Below are positions 1-9,279 of a stretch of DNA of 64,000 bases, piece by piece (position 1 is the first letter of the stretch; each line of letters starts with the position of its first letter). The notes beneath the pieces were generated by a model. That model made no database searches. It was given only the letters and a program-made list of their open reading frames with translations, and was not told the DNA's origin. Made by a program: the position numbers and the translations under genes. The DNA lies in contig NZ_LPUT01000028.1 of the NCBI RefSeq assembly GCF_001563475.1, positions 331,923 to 395,922 of the forward strand, in the 5' to 3' direction. The stretch is from Sporosarcina sp. HYO08 (GTDB lineage: Bacteria; Bacillota; Bacilli; Bacillales_A; Planococcaceae).

Positions 1-1
1 C

Positions 2-1876
2 CGTCCATCCGAGAAGGCCGTTTTAACGAGCCGTCTCATTGACCGTCCAATTCGTCCATTGTTTGCGGACGGTTTCCGTAACGACGTTCAAGTAATTTCG
101 CTCGTTATGTCAGTCGACCAAGACTGCCCATCGGAAATGGCAGCAATGTTCGGTTCGTCCCTTGCATTGTCAATTTCTGATATTCCATTTGAAGGTCCAA
201 TCGCGGGCGTTCAAATTGGTCGCATTGACGGAACATTTGTGATCAATCCAACGCCAGCACAATTAGAGCAAAGTGATCTTGATCTAGTTGTAGCGGGTAC
301 AAAAGATGCGATCAATATGGTTGAAGCGGGTGCCAAAGAAGTATCGGAAGATGTCATTTTGGAAGCCATTATGTTTGGGCATGCAGAAATTATTAAGCTC
401 ATTGAATTCCAAGAAAAGATCGTCGCTGAAATTGGTAAAGAAAAAATGGAAATCGAACTATTCCAGCTTGATGAAACACTATTAGATGAAATTACGAATA
501 GCTGCGAAAAAGAGTTGATCCAAGCGATTCAAACGGAAGAAAAGCATGCACGTGAAGAAGCAATTAATGAAGTGAAAAATACAGTCATCGAACGCTACAG
601 TGAAAATGAAGCGGATGATGAAACAATGAAACAAGTCCGTGCCATTTTAGATCATCTCGTTAAAGAAGAAGTACGCCGCCTCATTACCGATGAAAAAGTT
701 CGTCCCGATGGCCGTGGATTAGAAGAAATTCGTCCGCTTGCATCTGAAGTAGGTATTTTACAGCGAACGCACGGTTCGGGTCTCTTCACGCGCGGTCAAA
801 CACAAGCACTAAGCGTATGTACACTTGGCGCGCTTGGTGAAGTTCAAATCATTGACGGGCTTGGCTTAGAAGAGTCTAAACGATTCATGCATCATTACAA
901 CTTCCCGAACTTTAGTGTTGGGGAAACAGGTCCAATCCGTGGGCCGGGTCGTCGTGAGATCGGTCATGGTGCTTTAGGTGAGCGTGCGCTAGAAGCAGTC
1001 ATTCCAAACGAGACTGAATTCCCATATACAATTCGTCTTGTGGCAGAAGTGCTAGAGTCAAATGGGTCTTCTTCACAAGCATCGATTTGTGCGTCTACAA
1101 TGGCGATGATGGATGCGGGTGTTCCGATTAAAGCACCGGTTGCGGGGATTGCAATGGGTCTTGTGAAAAAAGGAGAAAACTACTCTGTTCTTTCCGATAT
1201 CCAAGGAATGGAAGACCACCTTGGAGATATGGACTTTAAAGTGGCGGGTACAGAAAAAGGAATTACCGCGCTGCAAATGGACATTAAAATTGAAGGACTG
1301 TCACGCCAAATTTTAGAAGAATCATTAGCGCAGGCTAAAATTGGACGTTTGAAAATTTTAGAACATATGATGTCGGCTATTTCAACGCCGCGCGAAGAGC
1401 TTTCCGCATATGCACCTAAAATTGTCATGATCAAAATCAATCCGGATAAAATTCGTGACGTTATTGGACCAGGTGGAAAAGTGATCAATAAAATCATTGA
1501 AGAAACAAATGTTAAAATCGATACCGAACAAGACGGAACGATTTACATTTCTTCCCCTGACAACGATATGAATCGTAAAGCAAAAGAAATGATCGAAAAT
1601 ATTGTACGTGAAGCAAAAGTGGGAGAATATTATTTAGGAAAAGTAAAACGCATTGAGAAATTCGGTGCATTCCTAGAAATCTTCTCAGGAAAAGATGGCT
1701 TGCTGCATATTTCTGAAATTCAAGAAGAGCGAACGAAAGCCGTCGAAGATGTATTGAAATTGGGTGACGAGCTGCTCGTCAAAGTAATTGAAATCGATAA
1801 CCAAGGCCGTGTGAATTTATCCCGTAAGGTAGTTCTGCGCGAAGAGAAAGAAGCTGCAAAAAAAGAACAGGAATAA
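2..1876 (+). CDS. pnp: Polyribonucleotide nucleotidyltransferase (PNPase), 5' end outside window
   Basis: Phosphorolytic 3'-5' exoribonuclease, the main mRNA-degrading exonuclease of Bacilli. The frame is open from base 2; the first residues ([19 protein letters not shown]) already belong to the first RNase PH domain, so roughly 80 N-terminal residues lie upstream. A helical linker is followed by the second RNase PH domain (from about [17 protein letters not shown]), a KH domain ([19 protein letters not shown]) and a C-terminal S1 domain ([16 protein letters not shown]). It ends with an acidic/basic tail and a terminator. Identification is very secure; only the start is missing. Confidence 0.98.
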   Translation, partial: RPSEKAVLTSRLIDRPIRPLFADGFRNDVQVISLVMSVDQDCPSEMAAMFGSSLALSISDIPFEGPIAGVQIGRIDGTFVINPTPAQLEQSDLDLVVAGTKDAINMVEAGAKEVSEDVILEAIMFGHAEIIKLIEFQEKIVAEIGKEKMEIELFQLDETLLDEITNSCEKELIQAIQTEEKHAREEAINEVKNTVIERYSENEADDETMKQVRAILDHLVKEEVRRLITDEKVRPDGRGLEEIRPLASEVGILQRTHGSGLFTRGQTQALSVCTLGALGEVQIIDGLGLEESKRFMHHYNFPNFSVGETGPIRGPGRREIGHGALGERALEAVIPNETEFPYTIRLVAEVLESNGSSSQASICASTMAMMDAGVPIKAPVAGIAMGLVKKGENYSVLSDIQGMEDHLGDMDFKVAGTEKGITALQMDIKIEGLSRQILEESLAQAKIGRLKILEHMMSAISTPREELSAYAPKIVMIKINPDKIRDVIGPGGKVINKIIEETNVKIDTEQDGTIYISSPDNDMNRKAKEMIENIVREAKVGEYYLGKVKRIEKFGAFLEIFSGKDGLLHISEIQEERTKAVEDVLKLGDELLVKVIEIDNQGRVNLSRKVVLREEKEAAKKEQE

Positions 1877-1896
1877 AGATTGTTTGACATGACAGA

Positions 1897-1933
1897 AAGC
1901 CTCTCTTCATATACATGAAGACGGAGGCTTTTG
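1897..1933 (+). terminator. Rho-independent terminator after pnp
   Basis: An AAGCCTC...GAGGCTT outer stem with inner CTTCAT/ATGAAG pairing is followed by a short T run. It separates pnp from the peptidase gene that starts 22 bases later. Confidence 0.75.
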
Positions 1934-1955
1934 TCATCTTATAGGGGGAAACCAT

Positions 1956-3206
1956 ATGATTGAAAAATACGTTTGCCAAAATGGCGTTCGAATTGTTTTT
2001 GAAAAAATGCCATATGTCCGTTCAGTAGCCATCGGGTTATGGGTGGGGGCAGGCTCAAGCGATGAGTTAGAAAAAGAAGCAGGCATTGCACATTTTCTCG
2101 AGCATATGCTGTTTAAAGGCACGAAAACGCGAACTGCGAGAATGATTGCTGAACAATTCGATCAAATTGGCGGAGATATAAATGCTTTTACTTCAAAAGA
2201 AATGACGTGTTATTTTACAACTGTTCTCGATCATCACGCCTCGCGAGCATTAAGCATTCTGGCAGATATGTTTTTCAATTCTACATTTGCCGAAGAGGAA
2301 ATTAAGAAGGAAAAAATGGTTATTTTAGATGAAATTGCGACTGTGGAAGATACGCCCGATGATGACGTTGACGAAAGACTGTGGTCTAAGATGTATGCAA
2401 ATGATGCCATCGGAAAACCAGTGCTTGGCCATACTGCTGCGATCGAAAAATTTAACGAAGAAATGATTCGCCATTTTAAAGGAAGATTGTACACGCCTGA
2501 AAATCTTGTCATTTCGATTGCTGGAAATTATGATGAACGGCTTATATTACTTGTTGAATCATTATTTGGCACTTTTCGCAATGAGACAATACCAATAGAA
2601 TCAGAGGGAAAGAAGCAGCCAATTTTTCAAAGCGGGGTCACTATAAAAACAAAAGAGACCGAGCAAGCGCACATTTGTATGGGGTTTCCAGGGCTTGCTG
2701 TCCGTGACGAAAAGCTATATGATCTCATCCTTTTGGATAGCATATTTGGGGGAACGATGTCTTCCAGATTATTTCAAGAAGTTCGCGAAGAACGAGGACT
2801 TGCTTATTCTGTGTATTCGTATTATGCAGCTTACCGAGAAGCAGGAGCCTTTGTCATTTACGGGGGATGTGCGCCGAATAATTTAAAGGAAATGACGACG
2901 ACCATTGATGGCATTATTGAGCGTACAATTTATGATGGCTTTTCTAAAAATGAACTTCATAATGCAAAAGAACAGCTCAAAGGCGGTTTTTTACTGAGCC
3001 TTGAAAGCTCAGAGTCAAGAATGCATCGCAATGGGAAAAATGAATTACTGTTAAGAAACCACAAAACAATCGAAGAGGTTGAGGCGCTCATTGAACGTGT
3101 GGAAGCGGATGATGTGCATAAAATGGCGCAAAATATACTTTCAAAAAAACATGCTGTTTCGATTATTGGACCTGAACTTATTAGAAAAGAACGCAATGGG
3201 GTTTAA
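1956..3206 (+). CDS. mlpA: M16-family zinc metallopeptidase (YmxG/MlpA)
   Basis: Insulinase/processing-peptidase-like protein of 416 residues. The inverted zinc motif HXXEH is visible as HFLEH at residues 46-50, with the usual downstream glutamate region (EEIKKEKMVILDEIATVED). The second, inactive M16 domain follows after about residue 180 (GVTIKTKETEQAHICMGFPG). B. subtilis MlpA/YmxG sits at the same place after pnp; there, ylxY lies between, and it is absent here. The ATG at 1956 has a good AGGGGGAA ribosome site. Its natural substrate is not known from the sequence. Confidence 0.93.
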   Translation: MIEKYVCQNGVRIVFEKMPYVRSVAIGLWVGAGSSDELEKEAGIAHFLEHMLFKGTKTRTARMIAEQFDQIGGDINAFTSKEMTCYFTTVLDHHASRALSILADMFFNSTFAEEEIKKEKMVILDEIATVEDTPDDDVDERLWSKMYANDAIGKPVLGHTAAIEKFNEEMIRHFKGRLYTPENLVISIAGNYDERLILLVESLFGTFRNETIPIESEGKKQPIFQSGVTIKTKETEQAHICMGFPGLAVRDEKLYDLILLDSIFGGTMSSRLFQEVREERGLAYSVYSYYAAYREAGAFVIYGGCAPNNLKEMTTTIDGIIERTIYDGFSKNELHNAKEQLKGGFLLSLESSESRMHRNGKNELLLRNHKTIEEVEALIERVEADDVHKMAQNILSKKHAVSIIGPELIRKERNGV

Positions 3207-3224
3207 CCTTTTTGCGTTCTTTTC
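3185..3224 (+). terminator. Terminator overlapping the end of mlpA
   Basis: An AAAAGAACGCA...TGCGTTCTTTT stem spans the last codons and stop of mlpA, with a T-rich 3' arm. Confidence 0.7.
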
Positions 3225-3295
3225 ATTTCGTCGTGAAGCTTTCCCGCCGTTCATTCATAAGATAACTAATGAGGAGATAGGAAAGGGGAATGTGA

Positions 3296-3568
3296 ATGCT
3301 ACTTTCAGATCTTGCGCAAAAGGAGCTTATCCAAGTAACGGATGGCGTGCGATATGGATTCTTGGCTGACACGGACTTGATCTTTGATAGCAAAACGGGT
3401 GCTATTATTGGATTTGAAATACGAAAAAAATCTGGTCGTTTCTCATTCAAAGGGCGGCAAGAACAGTCTGAGGAATTTATCCCTTGGGAAGAAATTGTTT
3501 TGATTGGTGAGCAACGAATCCTATTTGGAAAAACACATCAAATGACGGAGTTGAACCTCAATGAGTAA
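3296..3568 (+). CDS. ymxH: YlmC/YmxH-family PRC-barrel sporulation protein
   Basis: Small 90-residue PRC-barrel-like protein (LSDLAQKELIQVTDGVRYGFLADTDLIFDSKTG...). The family is strongly tied to spore formers, but its molecular role is not established. It overlaps dpaA by 8 bases and therefore probably shares one sporulation transcript with the dipicolinate synthase genes, as in B. subtilis. The ATG at 3296 lies behind an AAAGGGG ribosome site; an ATG six bases upstream is followed at once by a stop and is excluded. Confidence 0.88.
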   Translation: MLLSDLAQKELIQVTDGVRYGFLADTDLIFDSKTGAIIGFEIRKKSGRFSFKGRQEQSEEFIPWEEIVLIGEQRILFGKTHQMTELNLNE

Positions 3569-4346
3569 TCCTAATGGAGATTGGCTTTTCATCGGCAGTG
3601 ATCAAAGGTTAGCTGCGTGCAGTGAGATCATGTCTGAAAGAGGATATGTATGTCATTACGTTGGAACGGATCATTATTCAGAGCGGTTAGATGAAGCCAT
3701 TCTAGAAATCGCGCCTCAAAATATTGTGTTTCCTATACTAGAGCTAAAAGGTGAGGTTACTTCCCAAAAAGAGTGGAGAAAAGATACGCGGCTATATACA
3801 GGCATTGCTTCCGAAAAATGGTTGGCTCCTTTTAAAGAAGCCGGACTCACAGCAGACTCTTATTTACAAGAGGAGCAATTCATTTGGCAAAATGCGATAC
3901 TGACTGCGGAAGCTTTTGTACATGAATACTATGCTCGAAATAAGCGAATCATTGCAGGGAATCATTTTTATGTAGCTGGCTTTGGGAGAGTCGGCAAAGC
4001 GGTTGCACATGTATTGAGCGCGCTTGGGGCATTTGTGACTGTAGCGGCACGGTCGGATGCACAGCTCGGCGAAGCATCGGCATTTGGATATGGAACGATT
4101 CGTTTAACGGATGAATTCTCACTAGATAAAGGAAATTTGGTGAATACGATCCCTGCGAAATGGCTTTCAATTGATGAAAAATGTGCTTCACTTCATGTTT
4201 TTGATTTAGCTTCTGCGCCCGGATGCCTAAAGGAACACCCAGCTCCTGAATACTATACAATACTCCTTGGATTACCGGGAAAGCATTTTCCGGTCGATGC
4301 AGCGACTGCTTTAGCAGATGCGCTCGAAAGGATGTATATTCGATGA
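3561..4346 (+). CDS. dpaA: Dipicolinate synthase subunit A (SpoVFA)
   Basis: NAD(P)-binding subunit of the enzyme that makes dipicolinic acid in the mother cell; the product is pumped into the forespore core. The C-terminal Rossmann nucleotide-binding segment is clear (HFYVAGFGRVGKAVAHVL, about residues 133-151). At 261 residues it is shorter than the roughly 297 of B. subtilis SpoVFA, with the reduction spread along the protein rather than from one visible truncation. It overlaps ymxH and is followed by dpaB after 12 bases, giving a translationally linked operon. Confidence 0.92.
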   Translation: MSNPNGDWLFIGSDQRLAACSEIMSERGYVCHYVGTDHYSERLDEAILEIAPQNIVFPILELKGEVTSQKEWRKDTRLYTGIASEKWLAPFKEAGLTADSYLQEEQFIWQNAILTAEAFVHEYYARNKRIIAGNHFYVAGFGRVGKAVAHVLSALGAFVTVAARSDAQLGEASAFGYGTIRLTDEFSLDKGNLVNTIPAKWLSIDEKCASLHVFDLASAPGCLKEHPAPEYYTILLGLPGKHFPVDAATALADALERMYIR

Positions 4347-4358
4347 AAGGGGAGCATC

Positions 4359-4949
4359 ATGTTACAAGGAAAACGTATTGGCCTTGGTATTACCGCTTCA
4401 CATTGCACGTATGACGCCCTTCTTCCGATGATCAACTCGTTGAAAGACGCGGGTGCTTCGGTTGTGCCGATTATTACCCATTCGGTTTTGACAGCCGCCA
4501 CCCGTTTCGGTACAGGTGAGGAATGGATTGCCCGTATCGAGGAGGCGACCGGTGAAAAAGTGATTTCGACAATTGTTGGCGCTGAGCCATTTGGACCAAA
4601 AACACCTGTGGATTGTATGATTATTGCACCAATGACGGGCAATTCAATCAGCAAATTTGCGAATGCTGCGACAGATTCCCCAGTTCTCATGGCGGCTAAA
4701 GCAACGTTACGCAATAATAGTCCAGTTTTAATTGGGATCTCAACGAATGATGCGCTTGGTCTGAACGGTGTAAATATTATGAAGTTGTTAAACATGAAAA
4801 ATGTTTTCTTTATCCCATTCGGGCAAGATGATCCATACAAAAAGCCAAATTCTTTAATCTCCGACTTTTCACTTATGGTTCCTGCTGCTGCCGCCGCACT
4901 TGAGCATAAACAATTGCAACCATTATTAATTATTCATGAAGAAAAATAA
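4359..4949 (+). CDS. dpaB: Dipicolinate synthase subunit B (SpoVFB, flavoprotein)
   Basis: Flavin-containing partner of DpaA, of the flavoprotein/UbiX-like superfamily. The N-terminal nucleotide-binding strand (RIGLGITASHCTYD), the central PMTGNSISKFANAATDSPVLMAAK segment and the length (196 residues) fit the family. The ribosome site AAAGGGGAGC precedes ATG 4359. No aspartate pathway gene is fused or overlapping; asd follows after a 175-base leader. Confidence 0.93.
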   Translation: MLQGKRIGLGITASHCTYDALLPMINSLKDAGASVVPIITHSVLTAATRFGTGEEWIARIEEATGEKVISTIVGAEPFGPKTPVDCMIIAPMTGNSISKFANAATDSPVLMAAKATLRNNSPVLIGISTNDALGLNGVNIMKLLNMKNVFFIPFGQDDPYKKPNSLISDFSLMVPAAAAALEHKQLQPLLIIHEEK

Positions 4950-4979
4950 AAACACAGTACAGAATATTCTTAGATATGA

Positions 4980-4985
4980 TATAAT
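4980..4985 (+). promoter_or_regulatory. Candidate extended -10 promoter of asd
   Basis: TATAAT preceded by TG one base upstream (TGATATAAT) forms an extended -10 element. The -35 region is weak, as is common for this class. Transcription would give a leader of about 130 bases before asd. Confidence 0.5.
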
Positions 4986-5016
4986 TCCTCCAATGAACAT
5001 TATTGGTGACATGGAA

Positions 5017-5080
5017 GATGCATCATTCGACCTGTCTCGCTAAAAAAAGAAAGTGAGATCGAATGTCCTTAAATTGCATC
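5017..5080 (+). promoter_or_regulatory. Structured leader (long imperfect hairpin) upstream of asd
   Basis: GATGCATCATTCGAC..CTCGCT can pair with AGTGAG.TCGAATG...GCATC across an A-rich loop. It lies inside the predicted asd leader. No T run follows, so it is not a plain terminator. It does not resemble the lysine riboswitch or any leader I recognise. Confidence 0.45.
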
Positions 5081-5124
5081 TTAATATGCCATCACACCAG
5101 GTAAAAGTTGAAGGGGAGATTAGG

Positions 5125-6153
5125 ATGAAGAAAGTAAATGTAGCGATTGTTGGCGCAACGGGGGCAGTCGGAACAAAAATTCTTGAAAAATTAGTAGAGC
5201 GTAATTTTCCAGCTCAATCTATAAAATTACTTGCATCCAAACGTTCGGCTGGAGTAGAAATTCAAGCTGGCGGTCATACGTATACAGTGGAAGAAACGGT
5301 TCCGGATGCGTTTGACGGGATCGATATTGCATTTTTTAGTGCCGGTGGATCTATCTCGAAAATGTTCGCACACGAAGCCGTTTCACGCGGTGCAGTCGTC
5401 ATTGATAATACAAGTGCATTCCGAATGGACGAAAATATTCCACTTATCGTTCCAGAAGTAAATGGCCAGTTACTGAAAGAAAAACAAGGAATTATTGCTA
5501 ATCCAAACTGTTCTACCATTCAAATGGTAGCTGCATTGAAGCCTGTAAAAGAACAATTTGGTTTAAATCGTATCGTTGTTTCTACTTATCAAGCAGTGTC
5601 TGGTGCAGGTTCAGAGGCGATTGATGAGTTATCTGCTCAAAGTATGCAATTTGAAAACAGAGACTCTATCGAAGCTAAAGTACTTCCATCGGCATCAGCA
5701 GAACGTCACTATCCAATCGCATTCAATGCGATCCCTCAAATTGATGCATTTGATCCATCGGGATATACACTTGAGGAATTGAAGATGATGAATGAGACGA
5801 AAAAGATTTTCGGCGATAATGAGATGTCTGTGACTGCGACTTGTGTTCGACTTCCGGTAGTAACAGGACATTCTGAGTCAGTGTATATTGAAGTGGACAA
5901 AGAAAATGTCTCTGTTGAGGAAATTCGAGCGAGTATGGAAGGGATCACAGGGATTGTCGTTCAAGACGATCCGGCTACACAAACTTATCCAATGCCGTTA
6001 TACGCAGAAGGAAGAGATGAAGTGTTCGTCGGCCGTATTCGAAAAGACCCGCATAGCCCAACAGGTTTTCATATGTGGATTGTCTCTGATAACTTATTAA
6101 AAGGTGCAGCTTTAAATTCTGTTCAAATTGCTGAAATGCTGATCGAACAGTAA
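5125..6153 (+). CDS. asd: Aspartate-semialdehyde dehydrogenase
   Basis: Reduces aspartyl phosphate to aspartate semialdehyde in lysine/diaminopimelate, methionine and threonine synthesis. An N-terminal NADP site (VAIVGATGAVGTKILE), the catalytic cysteine at residue 129 (NPNCSTIQ) and a downstream substrate-binding histidine region are visible. I set the start at ATG 5125 (342 residues) because of the AAGGGGAG ribosome site and because the alternative upstream start adds 24 residues of leader sequence. In B. subtilis dapG (aspartokinase) follows; here the next gene is dapA. Confidence 0.96.
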   Translation: MKKVNVAIVGATGAVGTKILEKLVERNFPAQSIKLLASKRSAGVEIQAGGHTYTVEETVPDAFDGIDIAFFSAGGSISKMFAHEAVSRGAVVIDNTSAFRMDENIPLIVPEVNGQLLKEKQGIIANPNCSTIQMVAALKPVKEQFGLNRIVVSTYQAVSGAGSEAIDELSAQSMQFENRDSIEAKVLPSASAERHYPIAFNAIPQIDAFDPSGYTLEELKMMNETKKIFGDNEMSVTATCVRLPVVTGHSESVYIEVDKENVSVEEIRASMEGITGIVVQDDPATQTYPMPLYAEGRDEVFVGRIRKDPHSPTGFHMWIVSDNLLKGAALNSVQIAEMLIEQ

Positions 6154-6167
6154 TTGATTTAAGAAAT

Positions 6168-6218
6168 GAGCAATCGGGGAGTGATTTGTACTCACTGATT
6201 GCAAATTTCTTTTTTTAA
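6168..6218 (+). terminator. Terminator between asd and dapA
   Basis: GCAATC...AGTGA/TCACT...GATTGC stem followed by a long T run. It makes separate transcription of dapA likely. Confidence 0.8.
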
Positions 6219-6288
6219 CGAAAAATATTTAGTTGAACTTTCTTTAGTTGAATTGATAGAAAAGACTATAAGGGAAAGGTTGAGCTGA

Positions 6289-7176
6289 ATGGATATTGGG
6301 CAGATAAGCACGGCGATGGTCACGCCTTTTTCATCTGCAGGTGATGTAGACTTTGATCGTACGGGACAGTTAATTGAACATTTAATCGCGAATGGAACAG
6401 ATTCGATCGTTGTTTGTGGAACGACTGGAGAGTCTCCGACGCTTACGGTTGATGAGAAAGAAGCATTATTTAAATATACAGTTGAAACAGTTAATAAGCG
6501 AATTCCAGTCATTGCAGGTACCGGCACTTTTTCGACAAAAGAAACGGTAAAGCTTACACGTATGGCGGAAAAAGCCGGAGCAGATGGTATTATGCTCGTC
6601 GCACCTTATTATAATAAGCCGGATCAGAAAGGGATGTACGAACATTTTAAGCATGTTGCGGGTGAAACCACTTTACCAATTATGCTGTATAATATTCCAG
6701 GACGTTCTGCGGTGAATATGCTTCCCGAGACGATTATCGCCCTATCAAAGATTAAAAACATACGTGCAGTAAAAGAAGCGAGCGGCGATCTTGATCAGAT
6801 GTCGGAAATCATATCCGGAACGGATGATCAATTTTTGGTTTACAGTGGGGATGATGCACTTACATTGCCGATTCTTTCAATCGGTGGAAATGGTGTTGTT
6901 TCTGTTGCATCGCACGTGGCTGGTCCAGAAATGCAAAAGATGATTTCATTGTTCAAGAAAGGTCAATTTAAAGAGGCCGCCAAGATTCATCGTGCACTCG
7001 TACCATTAATCCATGCACTTTTCGCTACACCCAACCCAGTGCCGGTAAAATATGCATTGAATAAAATTGGCGTTGAAACAGGCGGCGTAAGATTACCGCT
7101 TGCTGGTTTCGAAGGCAATAACGATGCTTTCGATGCAGTTTGGGAGTCTTTTAAAGAAAATACCCTCTTCAATTAA
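6289..7176 (+). CDS. dapA: 4-hydroxy-tetrahydrodipicolinate synthase
   Basis: Condenses pyruvate with aspartate semialdehyde, the branch point to diaminopimelate, lysine and spore dipicolinate. Class I aldolase (TIM barrel) of 295 residues; the Schiff-base lysine is K162 (RAVKEASGD), and the tyrosine of the proton relay is in LYNIPGRS. The GTTGES pyruvate-binding motif is near residue 44. Two short TTTAGTTGAA repeats lie at about 6228-6256 in the presumed promoter region. It has its own strong terminator. Confidence 0.96.
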   Translation: MDIGQISTAMVTPFSSAGDVDFDRTGQLIEHLIANGTDSIVVCGTTGESPTLTVDEKEALFKYTVETVNKRIPVIAGTGTFSTKETVKLTRMAEKAGADGIMLVAPYYNKPDQKGMYEHFKHVAGETTLPIMLYNIPGRSAVNMLPETIIALSKIKNIRAVKEASGDLDQMSEIISGTDDQFLVYSGDDALTLPILSIGGNGVVSVASHVAGPEMQKMISLFKKGQFKEAAKIHRALVPLIHALFATPNPVPVKYALNKIGVETGGVRLPLAGFEGNNDAFDAVWESFKENTLFN

Positions 7177-7186
7177 TGGAGGCCGT

Positions 7187-7232
7187 AGAGTGTAGACGAA
7201 GTCGTATGCTAGACTTCGTCTGCACTCTTTTT
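7187..7232 (+). terminator. Terminator after dapA
   Basis: AGAGTGTAGACGAAGTC pairs with GACTTCGTCTGCACTCT (one mismatch) over an 8-base loop, followed by T5. Confidence 0.85.
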
Positions 7233-7260
7233 AGGTGGAAATTTGTAATTAAGCATTTCT

Positions 7261-7479
7261 TCAGCCTGATTGAAAATGCTTGCTAAGGAAGGCAGGCTAA
7301 GTGCGCGACGTCAAATGGAGGGCGTTCTAGGGACACGCGACATCCTGAAAGTGCCTTAATTTCTGCAAAGTACGCAGAAACACGGCAAATCGAACCCTTC
7401 GCTGTTCGATTGGCAACGGATGCATGACCTACATCCTGTAGGCCCCGACGACGGATGCGAGCGTTTGTCAACAGGCTGA
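7261..7479. repeat. Modular palindromic intergenic repeat, copy A
   Basis: A 219-base unit bounded by inverted TCAGCCTG / CAGGCTGA. It holds three internal palindromes: hairpin 1 (7360-7380, stem TTTCTGC, loop AAAGTAC), hairpin 2 (7389-7410, stem ATCGAAC, loop CCTTCGCT) and CCTACA/TGTAGG inside 7421-7446. Positions 7421-7446 match 32046-32071 exactly in inverse orientation. Positions about 7357-7425 match copy C (about 47846-47912) in inverse orientation. It contains no gene. The right edge runs into a T7 tract and may help termination. Confidence 0.7.
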
Positions 7480-7563
7480 GCTTTTTTTATTTGTACAGAG
7501 GGAAACACTGCCGTATAATGAAACATAGTCATTATGTGCGGGAAATTTTTAGGAGGAAACAAA

Positions 7564-9231
7564 GTGGCAAAAATTAAAAATGAAATGATAAAAGTCATTC
7601 CCCTCGGGGGAGTCGGAGAAATTGGAAAAGCGATGTATGTCGTCGAAATAGATGATGAATTATTTATTGTCGATTCGGGACTGATGTTTCCAGAAGGGGA
7701 AATGCTTGGAATCGACATTGTCATTCCTGATATGACATATGTTGAAGAAAACAAAGAGCGTGTGAAAGGAATCTTTTTAACGCATGGACATGAGGATGCA
7801 ATCGGTTCAATCGCCTATTTATTGCAAAAAGTCCAAGCACCAGTTTACGGTTCTAAATTAACGATCGCATTGGCAAAGGAACATTTGAAAGAAATGCCAG
7901 CACCGTCGAATGTTAAATTTTTTGAAGTGACGAACAAAAGTCGTATGAACTTTAGTAGAACGCATGTAACGTTCTTCCATACAACGCATAGCATTCCAGA
8001 TTCACTCGGTATCGTATTCCACACGAGCGAAGGTGCGATTGTTCATACAGGTGAATTCAAATTTGACCAGTCCGCAAAAGGCAAATACCGTCCCGATATT
8101 GCAAAAATGGCATCGCTTGGTGAAGAAGGGGTCTTCATATTAATGTCGGATTCATCTGAAGCGGAGCGCCCTGGCTATACAACATCCGAATCCGTCATTG
8201 AAGCGAGTTTATCAAAAACTTTTCATGGTGTAGAAGGCAGAATTCTTGTGGCCCTTTATGCTTCAAATTTCATTCGAATCCAGCAAGTATTTGACAAGGC
8301 ATTCGAAACAGGCAAAAAAGTAGCAGTCGTTGGGAAAAGTCTTGAAAGTTACTTTGAAGTTGGTATGAAGCTTGGCTATTTAACAATTGAAGATGATGTT
8401 GTGATCCCGGTAAAGGAGATCGATCAGTATGACGATGATCAAATTGTCATTATCGTAACTGGAAACAAAGGTGAACCGCTCGACGCATTGGAGCGAATTG
8501 TTCGCAAACATCATAAAGAGATTCGCATCAAGGATACGGACACAGTGCTTATTACGTTTACACCGTCTCCGGGTATGGAAGTGTCGATGTATCAAACGAT
8601 GAATGACTTGGCAAAAGTCGGCGCGAATGTGTTAACTTCTACGCGAAATGTTCATGTTTCAGGACATGGAAGTCAAGAAGATTTGAAATTCATGTTGAAC
8701 TTGATGCAGCCTAAACACTTTATTCCAATTCAAGGAGAATACCGAATGCTCATTGCGCATTCAAAGCTTGCTCAAGAAGTTGGACTGCTTAAATCACAAA
8801 TCTTTATCGCGGATAAAGGCGATATTGTGGAATATAAAAACGAAAAGATGCGGATGAGCGGACGTGTTCAGGCAGGAAATGTTCTCATTGACGGGATTGG
8901 TGTTGGGGATGTCGGAAATATTGTTTTAAGAGATCGAAAGCTACTCTCTCAAGATGGGATTTTCACGGTCGTCGTTACACTGAATCGGAAGCAAAAACGA
9001 ATTGCGGCCGGTCCTGAAATTGTCTCCCGTGGATTTGTTTACGTTCGCGAATCCGAGGAATTATTGGAAGAAGCGTCTAAGCTCGTCAAGAAAATTGTGG
9101 AGAAGTATGTGAATAAAGAGACATTCGAATGGACAAACATTAAGCAAGAGATCCGTGATACGCTAAGCTCCTATTTGTACCAACAAACGAAAAGAAGACC
9201 AATGATCATTCCAATTATTATGGAATATTAA
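7564..9231 (+). CDS. rnjB: Ribonuclease J2
   Basis: Metallo-beta-lactamase/beta-CASP ribonuclease, the partner of RNase J1 in mRNA decay and maturation. The metal motif reads HGHEDA: the last histidine of HxHxDH is missing, as I recall for B. subtilis RNase J2 as well, which agrees with J2 being the weaker enzyme. Later motifs (DFKFDQ-like GEFKFDQ, SGHGSQEDL) are present. Start at GTG 7564: an AGGAGGA ribosome site overlaps the codons of the longer upstream reading, so that reading is unlikely. 555 residues. Position between dapA and spoIIIE supports rnjB over rnjA. Confidence 0.9.
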   Translation: MAKIKNEMIKVIPLGGVGEIGKAMYVVEIDDELFIVDSGLMFPEGEMLGIDIVIPDMTYVEENKERVKGIFLTHGHEDAIGSIAYLLQKVQAPVYGSKLTIALAKEHLKEMPAPSNVKFFEVTNKSRMNFSRTHVTFFHTTHSIPDSLGIVFHTSEGAIVHTGEFKFDQSAKGKYRPDIAKMASLGEEGVFILMSDSSEAERPGYTTSESVIEASLSKTFHGVEGRILVALYASNFIRIQQVFDKAFETGKKVAVVGKSLESYFEVGMKLGYLTIEDDVVIPVKEIDQYDDDQIVIIVTGNKGEPLDALERIVRKHHKEIRIKDTDTVLITFTPSPGMEVSMYQTMNDLAKVGANVLTSTRNVHVSGHGSQEDLKFMLNLMQPKHFIPIQGEYRMLIAHSKLAQEVGLLKSQIFIADKGDIVEYKNEKMRMSGRVQAGNVLIDGIGVGDVGNIVLRDRKLLSQDGIFTVVVTLNRKQKRIAAGPEIVSRGFVYVRESEELLEEASKLVKKIVEKYVNKETFEWTNIKQEIRDTLSSYLYQQTKRRPMIIPIIMEY

Positions 9232-9279
9232 TAACAGATTGTTTTTTGTAGGTTTATACACATATAGACCAGGACCATC

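Noticed and set aside
4253..4840. 195-codon open frame on the - strand
   Set aside because: It is the antisense of dpaA/dpaB with no ribosome site; dpaAB is certain in the other strand.
7261..7479. Coding gene in the 330-base gap before rnjB
   Set aside because: Frames up to about 130 codons exist on the - strand but run through the repeat palindromes and into rnjB, with no ribosome site.
7564..9231. rnjB as inactivated gene because of the missing last histidine in HGHEDA
   Set aside because: As I recall, B. subtilis RNase J2 also lacks a full motif; the gene is full length and in its conserved place.
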